From Polyodon spathula (Eukaryota > Chordata > Actinopteri > Acipenseriformes > Polyodontidae), in the NCBI RefSeq assembly GCF_017654505.1, contig NC_054565.1, positions 2,215,468 to 2,279,467 on the forward strand: DNA of 64,000 nucleotides. The letters run 5' to 3'. Positions 1 to 11,187 of the stretch are shown one piece after another (the stretch's first letter is position 1; each line of letters begins with the position of its first letter). Under the pieces are notes generated by a model. The model searched no databases, was not told the origin of the DNA, and saw only the letters and a program-made list of their open reading frames with translations. The translations under genes and the position numbers were made by a program.

Positions 1-965
1 CATAGCTACTCATGACAGATGAGGTTGATTTACAGTATTAGCCTTAAACACTCAATACTCTTTTACATCGAGTTTGAGTTATTTAGTAGAATGAAACATG
101 TCTTGACAGCTGTGCGTTAGAGTCTTAAAGAATAATACAGCGTACAACATTTCATACTTCATATTTCAGAGAATAACACATGGCTAGGAAAAAAGGTTGA
201 TGACAGACCAGGCAAAAAGCACATGGATGTTTCTTAAGCACTAATATATAACCGCTCTGCAGCACTTGTCACATGTTCAAGGATACCTCACAAAAATATT
301 ACAAATATTAATCTACAAAACAAATTCCAAACATGTATCAAAATCTACAAAAAATAAAAATAAAAATAAATACAAATAGAATAAATAGCAGAGAAAGCTA
401 CAGTGGAATGAATAATGCATGTTTCAGTTAATGCTGGCTTCTATAAATTTTATTTATCTGATAGACTGGTGTGGCTGCACTGCAGTTCAATTTCCTGCCT
501 TCACTCACACTTCACAGCTTCTCACACTGTGATCTATAATCTTCACATTCCAAAAAAGTGCAGACCTTTTATAAGCCAGATTCTTCCGAACAGGCTTTAA
601 AACCGCTTTGATTTATCACAAACAGTAACACCCAATGCAATTTTCTCAAACATATATAAAGGTATGTTTACCAAAGCTTTGCAAAAGATACTAACAGCCC
701 CTGAGAACGTGACTCTGGTCATCACTGGAGGTGTTTCAAGAAAGGGCACTCTCTCACATTCACACGCACACACACACTCGTCTAAACCCTTGCTTCCATG
801 CTTGGGTGCCATTTTAAAGATACAGTGCCCATGCATAAGATAGAAACCCCACCTTGTGAACAAACACTTGCATCAAATGAATGTATTTTTAAGTGCAAGG
901 TCAATACTTCTTTGCTACTGAATCTCGACATACTCTTGCTACTTCCAGGCACAAGAAATTCTAAC
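1..965. other. Non-coding unique sequence, no gene seen
   Basis: AT-rich sequence with an A-rich stretch near 330-395 and a short CA-rich run near 762-778. The small ORFs here have no recognisable family, no coding repeats and no splice-site context, so I treat them as chance. Confidence 0.6.
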
Positions 966-1162
966 CTCTACTGCAGGGCTACTCAACCCTGGTCATGGAG
1001 GGCCACTGTCCCTCCTGGTTTTTGTTCCAATTGTACCCTAAATTACTTAATTGGACCAATTAAGTGCTATTAGAAGCTTAATCAATTTAATGTACAGTTA
1101 AAACAAAAAACAGGAGGGGCAAAGGCCCTCTAGGACCAGGGTTGAGCAGCTCTGCTCTATTG
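966..1162. mobile_element. hAT-like MITE with 8-bp target-site duplication
   Basis: A 181-bp non-autonomous DNA element occupies 974-1154. Its left end begins CAGGGCTACTCAACCCTGG and its right end, read on the other strand, begins CAGAGCTGCTCAACCCTGG; the terminal inverted repeats match at 27 of 31 positions. It is flanked by 8-bp direct repeats, CTCTACTG at 966-973 and CTCTATTG at 1155-1162, one mismatch apart. CAG-type termini with an 8-bp duplication are the hallmark of the hAT superfamily. The interior is a short AT-rich palindromic core with AATTGG/CCAATT motifs and no coding capacity, so it would have been moved by a transposase made elsewhere. The hAT assignment is inferred from ends and TSD length, not from a transposase. 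Confidence 0.85.
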
Positions 1163-1261
1163 TAAATATTGGTTCGGTTATTCAAATATCATTTCTGTGT
1201 TAAGGTGCTTTCACCTGAGTTAAGGAGCTGAAGTTCAATCTTTGTTGCTAGCCACATAATT

Positions 1262-1523
1262 TTGGGTAACATGTTTACTTACACAAGGTTACAATATTAG
1301 TATGCATAGTTACAATGTATGTAATTTATATATATTTTTGCACAATATAACCTTAACCCTATCCCTAACCCTAACCCTCACTCTAAACCTAACAATTGTG
1401 TACTTACATATATCATACAAAAAAGATTTACACATTAAGAACATTGTAAATAATCACGTATTTACAATGTAACTACTATGGATAAGTGCGTCTGCTAAGA
1501 AATAAATAATGAAATAATAATTG
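1262..1523 (+). mobile_element. Degenerate interspersed repeat with L2/SINE-type 3' tail
   Basis: The segment ends in GGATAAGTGCGTCTGCTAAG (1480-1499) followed by AATAAATAATG. This closely resembles the shared 3' tail of many fish SINEs and their partner L2-clade LINEs, where the tail is recognised by the reverse transcriptase. Upstream are ATTTACAATGTAAC-type inverted AT-rich words and, at 1352-1393, a degenerate CCCTAA tract. The 5' limit is a guess. The tail is the well-supported part; the upstream sequence may be a different repeat of the family seen near 9 kb and 14 kb. Confidence 0.55.
1352..1393. repeat. Degenerate CCCTAA (telomere-like) tract
   Basis: About five imperfect CCCTAA-like units (ACCCTATCC, CTAACCCTAACCC, then CTCTAAACCTAAC). 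The motif equals the vertebrate telomere unit, but it is short, degenerate and embedded in an interspersed repeat, so it is more likely part of that repeat than a telomere fusion scar. Confidence 0.6.
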
Positions 1524-2088
1524 CAAGAAGAAACACTCAGAATGATCGTGTGAACATCATTACATGGTCAGGGCAGTTAAATTATAACTTCAAGCATCTA
1601 AAATAATTTCAGAAATGAGATGGCCTATGTATGTTTCAGGGATAGTGTTTATATTAAACAAGTCAATACAAATAGTGTAAATAAATGTCAGTTTCCTTTT
1701 GAAGCTACATTATTGGATGGTTAAAAAAAATATATATTCAAAAACATTTTTTTTTTAATTTATTTTTTTACCTTTTAAATAGAAATTGCACACTTACATT
1801 GATGCAAGTGGAATATTGTGTTTCCGATTTGGAGAAAACGCTTTGCATTGTCACACCCCTTTAAAATGCCAATCGAACGCTGAACTATTGCTATTACACC
1901 CAGCAGATTATTCAATCTTGTAGAGGTAATGCTGGCTCCAGATAAGACATGCAGCGTGGATTTGTGTCTTATCTCAATTTAACACTCGCATTCTTAATAC
2001 AGGATTTCTGAGTACTTTACTAAAAGCATCAGGTATGGCCTAATTAATCTGAGAGTTAACTTTTTCTGTAAAGGTATACTGATACTGA

Positions 2089-2093
<5 letters not shown>

Positions 2094-2126
<33 letters not shown>
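2094..2126. repeat. Poly(T) run, 33 bp
   Basis: Uninterrupted T33. It could be the poly(A) tail of an old minus-strand retroposon, but no recognisable body lies beside it. Confidence 0.9.
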
Positions 2127-2129
<3 letters not shown>

Positions 2130-2882
2130 TCAGGTTACAGTTTGCACAGCATTCTGGACACATACTTGTCTGAATAATAGATTATCCTATTAGAGGGAGA
2201 TCTCCAAATTGAAAAGAATCAAGTCTTTACTTGAAGATGGTCACAAGGAGAAGGTTTACTGAATTCATTTGCACATTTAGAGTGTAATGTCAATCTGGAA
2301 AACTATGGTTAAACACAGAGTATGTTCATCTTAGTTGGTGGTTAGAGATAATAATACATTATTACAAAACACTGTAACATTTTAGAATGTTATACAATAT
2401 ATTATTACATGATTATAACAAAACCATGAACTAAAGTTACCATTAACATTAAACGTATTCCTTTTAGACAGTGATATGAATAACTGACGAATGCGTCACC
2501 AGTTCATCTTCAACTATCTGTAGTCTACTTCAGTCCAGTATAGCCCAAGCTTGGATTTAAAATCAGTCTGAACTTCAATTAACCTTCTGAATTCTCACAG
2601 CAGCTTGGAATATGCCATCAGATTTACACTCAGCTGCAGGCTCAAACTTTGACCTACATGCAAATGTAGAAACATTAAGGACACTGTGGCCGTTTCTCTT
2701 GGTGTGACACATGGATAAACACATGCTTGTTAAGTACTGTGACCTCTAATTCAGTAAGCACAGGATTCAACATTGTAACAAAGTCTCAAACAAAGAAATG
2801 TGACGTGAAATGAAACGACTCAAATGACTGAGGCAGAGGCTTTTGTGTTCTTCAGTTGTATGTTTTAATAGTCGCTATTGCA

Positions 2883-2894
2883 CCCCCCCCCCCC
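2883..2894. repeat. Poly(C) run, 12 bp
   Basis: Uninterrupted C12 in AT-rich surroundings. Confidence 0.9.
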
Positions 2895-3500
2895 TTCTGG
2901 TCCAGTAGCATAAACTTTTGAGGGTACTGTTTTATCAGTGTTTTGGTAATGTGAACATTTATTTCATAGGTCATACTATTAACTGCACCATTTAGATCAA
3001 TGAATCAAACTTCAAATATCAACATTCAAGATTCAATAATCAACCAAGAAACCAAAAGAAAGTTCAGACAGGAAACACGAGGCCTGTTATGTGTTAACTG
3101 TTGTGGGCTACTTGGGATATCTAACTTTTAAACTGCAGTTAAACATTACTGACTGGGAAAATATTCTGTCTAAATATAAAACATGTTGGCCAGTATGGTT
3201 TCTTAAGGATCCTGTGCATATTCTCTTTCATTAACTTCAGATGTGACTTCAGGCTTTATTGATTTCCCATCAGCCGGTGTATCAATATTCTGGGCACATA
3301 AACAGCCAACTCAAAGAAGGCTCTGGAATAAAATGGGGGTGGTTTATCTCTTGGCTACAGGGTTTTCATGATCAATGTCGTCTTGAGAGGTAGCATACAA
3401 AGGATGAAGACAGCCTGAGGAAATTAACTGAATTCAATTTCCAGCTTTACAAGAATATAGTGTGAATCTTACTTATACTATAAATGTATCACATATTGAT

Positions 3501-3533
3501 TTTATTATTATTATTATTACTAATAATAATAAT
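3501..3533. repeat. (TTA)n followed by (TAA)n
   Basis: A TTA tract switches through a single C into a TAA tract, so the two halves are inverted complements and can pair as a hairpin. Confidence 0.85.
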
Positions 3534-4832
3534 TTGGGAACTGTAATTCTTCATAATTTCATTTTGAAAATTTATCCATAGTCTTGCACTTTATTAGTTG
3601 GATGTTTAAAAGTGTATTCAAATATCTGAAAGTTCATGGTTATTGTAGATGCTTGTTCATAAATTGAATACTATTTCTGTACCACATAATAACAAGCGGC
3701 CTTGTTTCAGTATTCATAAGTAGTGTCAGACTCAGAAGAAAGTAGTCCAGTAAACATACAATTAAGTCACCTTAATTCACTGCATCAATGTCATTTCCAG
3801 GAAGAAGCAAAAAAACATGCACTATCATTTCAGACAAAAGTGCAGGTGTTGAAAGTGAGGGATAATGCATGACCATGCATGAAACAGAAAGGTGTTGCAG
3901 GGGAGCAATAATACAGGCCTATGAAGAGCAAACAGGGGATTCAAGTCTTCGTCGTTTCCAATTTGCTCAATACCTGATGTGAGGACGCCTTGCTTTAATG
4001 GTTTAAATGCCTGTGATCAGAACGGGACATCCACGTTTCAAGTGCAGCTGCAACGTATACTTTTTAAAAGTTCACGTCCAATTGTATTTTAAATACAGTG
4101 CACGATACCTTTAAAATTGTTTAATACTTTTCAGTGTTCTGTAATTTAAATGTGATTTCCGTTTTACTGTAACTTCAATAAAAACTGACAGTATGCATTT
4201 GGCTTAGACTTATGACAACATGAATTACTGATAAACCATTTATTTTTCTGGTCCCTTGAAATTCGTATTAACAAGAACTGACTGTGTATATAAGATATTT
4301 ATTTTTTTACACCTTGCATGAAAGACAAAAGGCACCCACTGCTGCAGTGTGCAATAGCTAAAATTATGTAATGCAATGCTCTGACACATGCTGCTTGTTT
4401 GCCTCTAAATCACATCTATCATCTTTTGGGGTTTCATGTAAACTTCAGAGTCAGAGTCAATGGCCAATCTCCACTGACACTAATCAATGATTTTACTGAC
4501 ACTGATATCTAAAAACAGGCTCCCCAAACTGTGATCTTTGCCGTATGCTATTTGCATGCTGGGTGGTGGAACAGATTTTAGAAAAGATTTACTGCCAGAA
4601 GACCACCCTAAAGAATCTGCTCTTTCCATATCAAATCAGGCTATGCATTGTAAAACCTGGTCAGCTCTCAACAATACTGCTGAAGACCACAAGTCCTCTT
4701 CATAATGTGAATTTAGCCTAAGTGTGCCAGAGGCACAGCACATGGCAACATCACATCGAGTCTACACCACACTTAATTGCCGGCTGTGTGTTTTCTTTGT
4801 ATCTTTTCCTATATCTTAAAGCTTGTATAGCT

Positions 4833-5275
4833 TGTGGGTGACGTCAAACCATGAAGAGTCAGACACTACAGATGCGCGTATTTCTTAATTAAACAAAAGA
4901 TTTAAACAAAAACAGAAACAAACACTGCCACAGAACAAAACGGCACGGTGGGCAAAACAAGCAGACAATAAATAAACACAGGCAATAAACAAGTAAAGTG
5001 CTGGTCCAAATCCAGCACAAGTACCAATTGTTTATATTTCTATATCATTATTATGGTCCTCCTCTGAACAACCCCCCCAGGAGTTAGAGGTTCCTGCCTC
5101 TTATGCAGCTGTGCCTGAGCACAATTGCTTGTTAATCGTTCATTTGGGCTCAGGCACATTCTGCATGTGAACTGATTTAGCAGGGAAGGCAATTAACCCT
5201 TCCCTGCCGACCTTAAACACCTGTGCACAAATATATACATTTTAAATAATAATAACCGAACACCAAATCCGCACA
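4833..5275 (-). mobile_element. Candidate solo LTR
   Basis: A 443-bp block that reads TGTGGGTG at its left end and CCGCACA at its right end, that is TG...CA with short inverted ends. It is richer in GC than its flanks. It contains two perfect 10-bp inverted repeats (5111-5120 with 5148-5157, and 5180-5189 with 5198-5207) and AATAAA-type words. On the minus strand a CATAAG-like motif precedes a T-rich region, as in many LTRs, which is why I prefer that strand. No clean target-site duplication was found (flanks TAGCT and ATCTC), so the boundaries and the LTR identity are tentative; another interspersed repeat type is possible. Confidence 0.4.
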
Positions 5276-6893
5276 ATCTCCCATAGCCATTCAGTAAGAA
5301 ACTGTAATGAGTAAGTTTCTTCTTTCAAAAAACTGTTCAACCTCTTCTATTCTCAGAACATCTCCAGAGTTAAGGGGGTGTCATCACACAATAGATGGGC
5401 TCAGTCCAATGCATGTTTATATAGCTGTGTCTGTAGTTTCATGCCAGTAAATGATTGAAGTATAACTAGACAGAGGCTGGGAATGACGTAGGTCAGATTT
5501 GAAAATGTTTCATCAGAGAGGACAAAGTAATATACAGCCAATAATCTACGAAAGCCAAGTCAGACATCAAGCAAATTCTGGCAATACTTGAATTTGATTA
5601 CAAAGGTCAGAGCCAATTAAAGGTCAGATATAAATTGTATGGGTCTAGACATGGTTTTGCTCACTGAACATTTTCAACGTCTTCTAGAAAAAAAAAGTGG
5701 ATTGTCTTTGATATTTAATTTGATTGGGATTCCAAACCAGTAAAGTTAGGTACACAGACGTCACAAATGATCCCATTTACAGCACAACAGTGCCTTTTGC
5801 AGAATGTTTGATTCCGTTACAGTCACATCATATTATTATTATTATATTATTATTATTAAAATGCATGACCTTAAAAAAGAACACTCAGGCCTCACTATAA
5901 TAGCTATAGTTAGTGGACATATCAAGTTTACCTGGAGGCAACCGTCCTGCCCCCCCCATTTATCTACACTGACTCTGTCTCAGTTTATTATTCTATGCCA
6001 TGCACACTTGATTTGCCCTGTAGCTTGAATAAAACAACTAGACAGGCAAAAGGACAGATGGATACAGTAGATTGAATGGGGATGACAGTATTATGGTTTT
6101 CCATATTGATGGTTTTCATAAGACATATGAAATAAAAAAAAAAGAATAATACATAACACGTCGTTTGATTATCAATATTTTTTTACTGTGTGGTTAGTCG
6201 TCCCCCCCCAGTTTCATTTTTGTAATGATGTCATGGTCTTTAATGTAAGCCACTCAACTGACATTATGCTTCAACATCTTATTTTCTCTTCCACTGTATG
6301 ATAATTCAATCCCCAGAGGCTTTAAGTCCTGTTTTATAAATAGCCCACGTAAGTGAGTCATTTATACATCTTCAACAAAACCATAACAGGCAATGTTATT
6401 GAGATGTGCTGTGTGTTGCCAGTGTACACTTCTCACAAACAGGTAGCAATTAAAGGCTACACCACACTTATTATATTGCTAATTTGCTCAATTGTTTGAC
6501 AGTTTCAAGGTAATGAGTTGTCAAGGTCACTACTGTATATTGTAGAAGACTTCTTAATTAGCACATTTTTTAAACTCCTCAAACAACAAATATACCATTT
6601 AATCATAACTGGAGTATTTATTATAAGAAATTTGACCATATATTGATGGCACACAACCAAACCAGGAAACAAACTGTCAAAAAGCTATTGTACAGTACAT
6701 AATAATTTCTAAAAATGTTTATCTAATACAAATGTTAAAGTGTTCTGTGTCTAATTGTAAAAACTGTTAAATATTGCTCTTGGATAGTGTGAATTAGCTG
6801 ATAATGTCTTTGTTCCAACCATGTTTTTTAACGTTCATTTTCCAAAGCTAGATGAAGCAGTCAAAGCCAAACCATTATTTTGTTACTACTACA
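5276..6893. other. Non-coding unique sequence
   Basis: No gene seen. It includes a short (TTA)n tract at 5831-5858 and is otherwise AT-rich unique sequence. Confidence 0.55.
5831..5858. repeat. (TAT)n microsatellite
   Basis: TTA/TAT triplets with a single phase break. Confidence 0.85.
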
Positions 6894-7182
6894 TACAGCT
6901 ATGGATGAAAGTTTTGCATCGCCCTGTAGAACTGACTAATGTTGCTTCATAAAGTCGAAATAAAACCTGCTGAATAATGTTATGTTAACATAATATAACG
7001 TCTTGTAGTTTTCCATATACTTAATGAAAAGAATTTGACATTTCGAAATCTAACATGAAATATCGTACTACCGTGCTTCCTGTTGACTTTTGCAATATGG
7101 TATTTTTATTTATTTATTTATTTTGAAATTATGCTTCAATTCTAAAATTATAGGTAATGCAAAATGTTTGGCCTTCGCTATA
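6894..7182 (+). mobile_element. Tc1/mariner-like MITE, copy 1
   Basis: A 285-bp element (6896-7180) bounded by TA dinucleotides at 6894-6895 and 7181-7182, the target duplication used by Tc1/mariner transposases. The left end reads CAGCTATGG and then AGTTTTGCATCGCCC; the right end on the other strand reads TAGCGAAGG and then CATTTTGCATTACC, so the termini form degenerate inverted repeats of about 30 bp. There is no transposase ORF. The interior shares long stretches with the element at 22149-22490 in reverse orientation, including GCTTCATAAAGTC, ACCTGCTGAATAAT, CTAACATGAAATA and GACTTTTGCAATAT. Divergence between the copies and between the ends suggests old insertions. Superfamily is inferred from the TA duplication and termini. 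Confidence 0.75.
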
Positions 7183-7660
7183 GACAGTTTGCTATAAGAT
7201 CCAATATCTATTGAAAAGGAGTTCAAAGGATGGTTGAAAACACTTTAAAGTATTAAATGTTAATGCGACCGAGGGTAATTAAGACAGATGCTAGTTTCAG
7301 CTCCCTTATGCAAAAGCTCTACCCTGCAATGTTCCTAATATATCACCTGAAGTATGCTGACAAATGCAGCTGAGTAAAATAGCATCACCATTAAAAGAGT
7401 GGACTTCTCCTCTAAAGTCTGGCAGTGTAATTCACAAACGAGGGGACACGTTATGTAGTGTTGCTCCTCGAATTATAACCAGAGGCATGCAGGGAAAAGT
7501 GTTGTGTTGTGACAACAGTTGCTTAAGTCATTTGCATTAGTTTTGTCTGCAGTGTAACTCCTTCATCTGTACGTCAGCATTGCAGTTAATAGTACAATGA
7601 TTTTCATAAATAATGATGAAACTGTTAGCTTTGTATTAAAAGGCAAAACAAACACATACT
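7183..7660. other. Non-coding unique sequence
   Basis: Nothing recognised. It has an octamer-like ATTTGCAT word near 7532 but no other supporting signal. Confidence 0.5.
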
Positions 7661-7826
7661 GTGCTCCCCCTTTATACTGTGGAACAGGTTATAAGGCAGT
7701 ATGATCATGGCTCCCATTCGCCCCATGCCATTGCACTAATCCTAGTATTCTCGTTATAAGGCGGAACACAAATAGCACAGTCTCTTATCTATGGCTCCCG
7801 ATTACAGCATTATAAAGTGGGAGCAC
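7661..7826. mobile_element. Small inverted-repeat element (MITE-like)
   Basis: A 166-bp segment begins GTGCTCCCCCTTTATA and ends with the inverse complement of GTGCTCCCACTTTATA, so the ends match at 15 of 16 bases. The interior has two copies each of GTTATAAGGC and GGCTCCC. There is no coding capacity. The bases outside the arms (TACT left; TCTA right, TAGA on the other strand) allow a TA target duplication, but it is not convincing. The superfamily is not assigned. Confidence 0.6.
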
Positions 7827-8846
7827 TCTACCAAGCACCAATATACAAGGTTGTTTAAATGCAAAGAACTTCAATTTAATTTTATGTAAAACCTTTTTTT
7901 GTTTGTTTGTTTTGTTGGAAAGAGTGCACTTTAAGTGTTTTCCAGTTGTCGTCCAGTTGCACCAGTAGGTTAATTAGTTTCTATCAAAATCATTTATCCA
8001 AAACAAAGGGTGAAACACTTTAGTAATAATTAATGATCCACTCCACATTAATTTAATCAGACTACCCAAAGGGCTCCCGGTTTTAAAGAATATCTGAACT
8101 GAAACATTAGCTACACCTCATAAAAAAAATCACACTCTATCAAAATACATTTGCTTTTTATAATATTCAGTTCTACTCAACTATCGCATAATAAAGACAT
8201 CATGATAACCACTTACAATAGTTAACAATAGACTTTAAGTAATTTTTTAACAAATTATTCAATTAGATGAAGAATGCCCAATGGGTAGTGGCTGTTTCAC
8301 ATGTGCTGCTGTTTTATCTTTTTATTTTAAAAATGATTACGGGATTGTACACCAAACTATTTCTTGCTAAATTGAAGAATGTATTCCTAGTAGACTACAT
8401 AGAGGCATACAAAGGTGGGTTGTTTTGGCTTGATTGTGTTGTCAAAGCAACAATAGCATTTACTGCATGAGAGGATATGAAAACACAGAAAACATATACA
8501 GACCTTCACTGATAATAAAGCAAGACAGGTATGCATTCCAAATGCTCATAAGTCATTTAGTTTGGAGTTCGCTTGGACTATCCCCATGGTTACAGTTTCT
8601 TATACAATAAAAGTGGTGGTTCTGACAGTGAACTCGCTTTTAATCTTAGATCAAATCACATAATCATCAATCATATTTTAGGCACTTTCAATACCAGAAC
8701 AAATCGTCAATCGAATGGCTAGTATCTTATTTGTCTTTCGACAAACAATACGTCCAATGATCGGCGAGCCAATCCATTAAGCCCCTGCTGTGCACCAGAG
8801 ATCGCCTCGTCATGCTTTTTGGCTTTGTCTAATAGGGAAGGACACG

Positions 8847-8850
<4 letters not shown>
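7827..8850. other. Non-coding unique sequence
   Basis: AT-rich sequence with no gene or repeat recognised. Confidence 0.5.

Positions 8851-8930
<80 letters not shown>
8851..8930. repeat. (TA)40 microsatellite
   Basis: Perfect 80-bp TA dinucleotide tract. The apparent alternating Tyr-Ile ORF across it is only its translation. Confidence 0.98.
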
Positions 8931-8932
<2 letters not shown>

Positions 8933-8954
8933 AATGTATCAGAATAGGGTTAGC

Positions 8955-9098
8955 ATCATGGTATATCAACATAGTAGATGTGTCTAAATGTATAATTGCA
9001 TATTGTAACCATACGTAATATGAATTATATGTATGTATTTACTAAGTAACTATTATGTAAATACACAGTAATAAGGGACACTTAATGTAAAGTGTTAC
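8955..9098. mobile_element. Right end of GTAACACTTTACATTAA-family repeat
   Basis: The segment ends with TTAATGTAAAGTGTTAC (9082-9098), the inverse complement of the terminus found at 13972-13988. Preceding it are words such as GTATTTACTAAGTAACTATT and GTAAATACACAGTAATAAG that reappear in inverted form in the other copy. The (TA)40 tract lies just upstream and may be part of the same insertion. This terminus type is common in fish short DNA elements; no transposase is present and the other end is not identified. Confidence 0.5.
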
Positions 9099-9892
9099 TG
9101 TATTTTCACTGGCAGAGAACAATTTAGCAAATTTACCAACAACTTAACCAAACTGGCAGTGTGCATCTTCACATGCCCAGTTCCTGACTTTCATCCTTTA
9201 TACTGCATCGCAATTACAAGAAGAACCTAAGGAATTATTTATAATGACCAGTCACAGACCCCAGCCTCCATTTTACTCCCAACCAAGCTCTTTGTCTCTA
9301 GGGTATTGTTTAGAGATATTCAGGTTTTCAGGTTCACTCACTGCCGAGAGGGTGGGCTTGAATAATAAAAACACTGTAGTATCCTCTTAATGACTTCTCT
9401 AAACACACCAAGCATTCCCCAGCCGCCTTCATATCCACTGGTAGATGTGGGAAATGCAGAGAGAGCTGCATTTCTGTACAAAAACAACCCACACTCATCA
9501 GGAGCGTCTCTGTTGTAACATGTTCTCGGATATGAAGCTGCTTAGGCCACTAAAGCCTATTGTATTCATTTATGTTATAAAGCAGGCCTCGTTGTAACAA
9601 CAGAACACTTCCCAAGACAGCATGATAATAAAGGTTAAGGGGAATGAGGTTATGTTTTGCCTTTATCAGTTGAACAATCAGCAAAGGACAAATTAGTGCC
9701 AGTTGATATAAACTGTATCAGGGAATCTGTCTTGCCTGAGCAAGGGCTGTTGATCTTCATGGTAAACTCAGTGAAGTTAGGGGAGGTGGGAGCGGCCACT
9801 CATGTATGGTTGCTATGGAAACGCATACCCTCTTTCCTCCTGATTGCTAGAATATTCACACAGAAGAAGAAACATTATACTGCATATACTTC

Positions 9893-9894
<2 letters not shown>
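9099..9894. other. Non-coding unique sequence
   Basis: No gene recognised. The 97-codon ORF at 9657-9950 runs into the TTA microsatellite and ends in poly-Ile/Leu, so its length is inflated by the repeat. Confidence 0.5.
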
Positions 9895-9939
<45 letters not shown>

Positions 9940-9970
9940 TATTATTATAATAATAATAATAATAATAATA
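9895..9970. repeat. (TTA)n/(TAA)n mirror microsatellite
   Basis: About 53 bp of TTA repeats pass directly into about 23 bp of TAA repeats. The halves are complementary and can form a long hairpin. Confidence 0.95.
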
Positions 9971-10893
9971 CTATTTTAGTATTTTTCTTCTGTATCATTT
10001 TATGTTGATTAAGGCTATTTATAAGCCCCTACATTAAATGTTTGAGTTGCTTATTCTGGTTTAGGGACTTTACTGGGTGCAGTTCACCTGGATTACTAAC
10101 AACATTGATTTTATTGTCTAAAATAATAATAAAACAAAGTGTATTAATAACAATAATAAGACATTAAGCTGTAGCATTCATTTACAGATACCAATTCTTC
10201 AATTACTGCATAAATCATTTGTGTTTCTTATAAAGAAAGTAAATTAAGGCTAATAGTATTAGATACTGTACATATAAATGTAATGATGCCATTTATTCAA
10301 AACAAAGGTCAAACATTTTACTGCACCATACAGCGAGTATATTCAGCTGTTATTTTCCTGATGGTTTTTTTTTTTTTTAATGCGGCTCAGTGAAGTTGAC
10401 ATTCATGTAAATCAGCAAGCAATCATATACCCACCACGAAACCATATGATTCAAGTAAGTAAACCTGCATTTGAATAATGGCTCAAGAAGCTCATGCAGG
10501 TTTAAATTGGAATGCCATGTTTTTTTGTTTTTTTTTTCGCCTCTGGGAAGATTAATTTCCGACGTCATTGTTCTGTGTTATCCGTGGAATTGTGTAGCAT
10601 TATCTATCACAAATCAGAGGGACTCTGATATCAAATGGGTCGCACAGTAAATATTGGATTAGTTGTTAATGGTAAATGAAAATGGGCAGGGTGAGGTCTT
10701 TGTGTTCATATGTGTAGACGAAGCATTCGTAGGATTTATAATAATGTCATCGTTCACAGGAACATAACCAGAAAAACAAATCCTATAATGTACATATTAG
10801 CTGTATATTCTTTATTTTATTATTTTTTACTATAACAATAATTCATTGGTAATCATACTAATTCAGTTATTTTATATTCTTAGAGAAGCAGAC
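9971..10893. other. Non-coding unique sequence
   Basis: AT-rich; short poly-T runs near 10366 and 10520. No gene recognised. Confidence 0.5.
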
Positions 10894-11187
10894 CATTGAA
10901 GTTCAACGGTCTTCTGGGGTAAACACTGGTCTAGCTTGTTCAGTCAGAATCACTCACAAATATAGTGTATTCTCGAATTAAATAATTTATTCGCAAAGTG
11001 CAAAGCTACAAACATCCAAACATGTTCAGGGTCTAGTCTGTTGAATGCCCATTATTTGCAAACTATATGGAGCTCCCATAAACTTTTGGGGCCACCTGTC
11101 ATCTTATGGGGCAACTGTAGCAATAGACATCCAATTAAGTATCTCCTGAAGTGGTAAAAGTAATATAATAGGGTTTGTTACACATTG
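10894..11187 (-). mobile_element. Possible short LTR-like insertion flanked by CATTG
   Basis: A 284-bp segment (10899-11182) is flanked on both sides by CATTG. On the minus strand it starts TGTAACAAACCC and carries an AATAAA-type signal (plus-strand TTTATT near 10988), as LTRs often do. Its other end, GTTGAACTT, is not a canonical CA terminus, so the match of flanks may be chance. Confidence 0.25.

Larger units (their letters stand above)
1524..4832. other. Non-coding unique sequence
   Basis: No gene or complete mobile element is seen. It contains a poly-T run, a poly-C run, a mirror (TTA)/(TAA) tract and a 9-bp-stem hairpin at 1941-1973. 1800-2010 is less AT-rich and more complex than its surroundings and could be a conserved non-coding block. 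Confidence 0.55.

Noticed and set aside
1352..1393. Interstitial telomere scar
   Set aside because: The CCCTAA units are few and degenerate and sit within an interspersed repeat, so a chromosome-fusion origin is not supported.
8790..8987. 65-codon ORF with alternating Tyr-Ile
   Set aside because: Produced by the (TA)40 tract.
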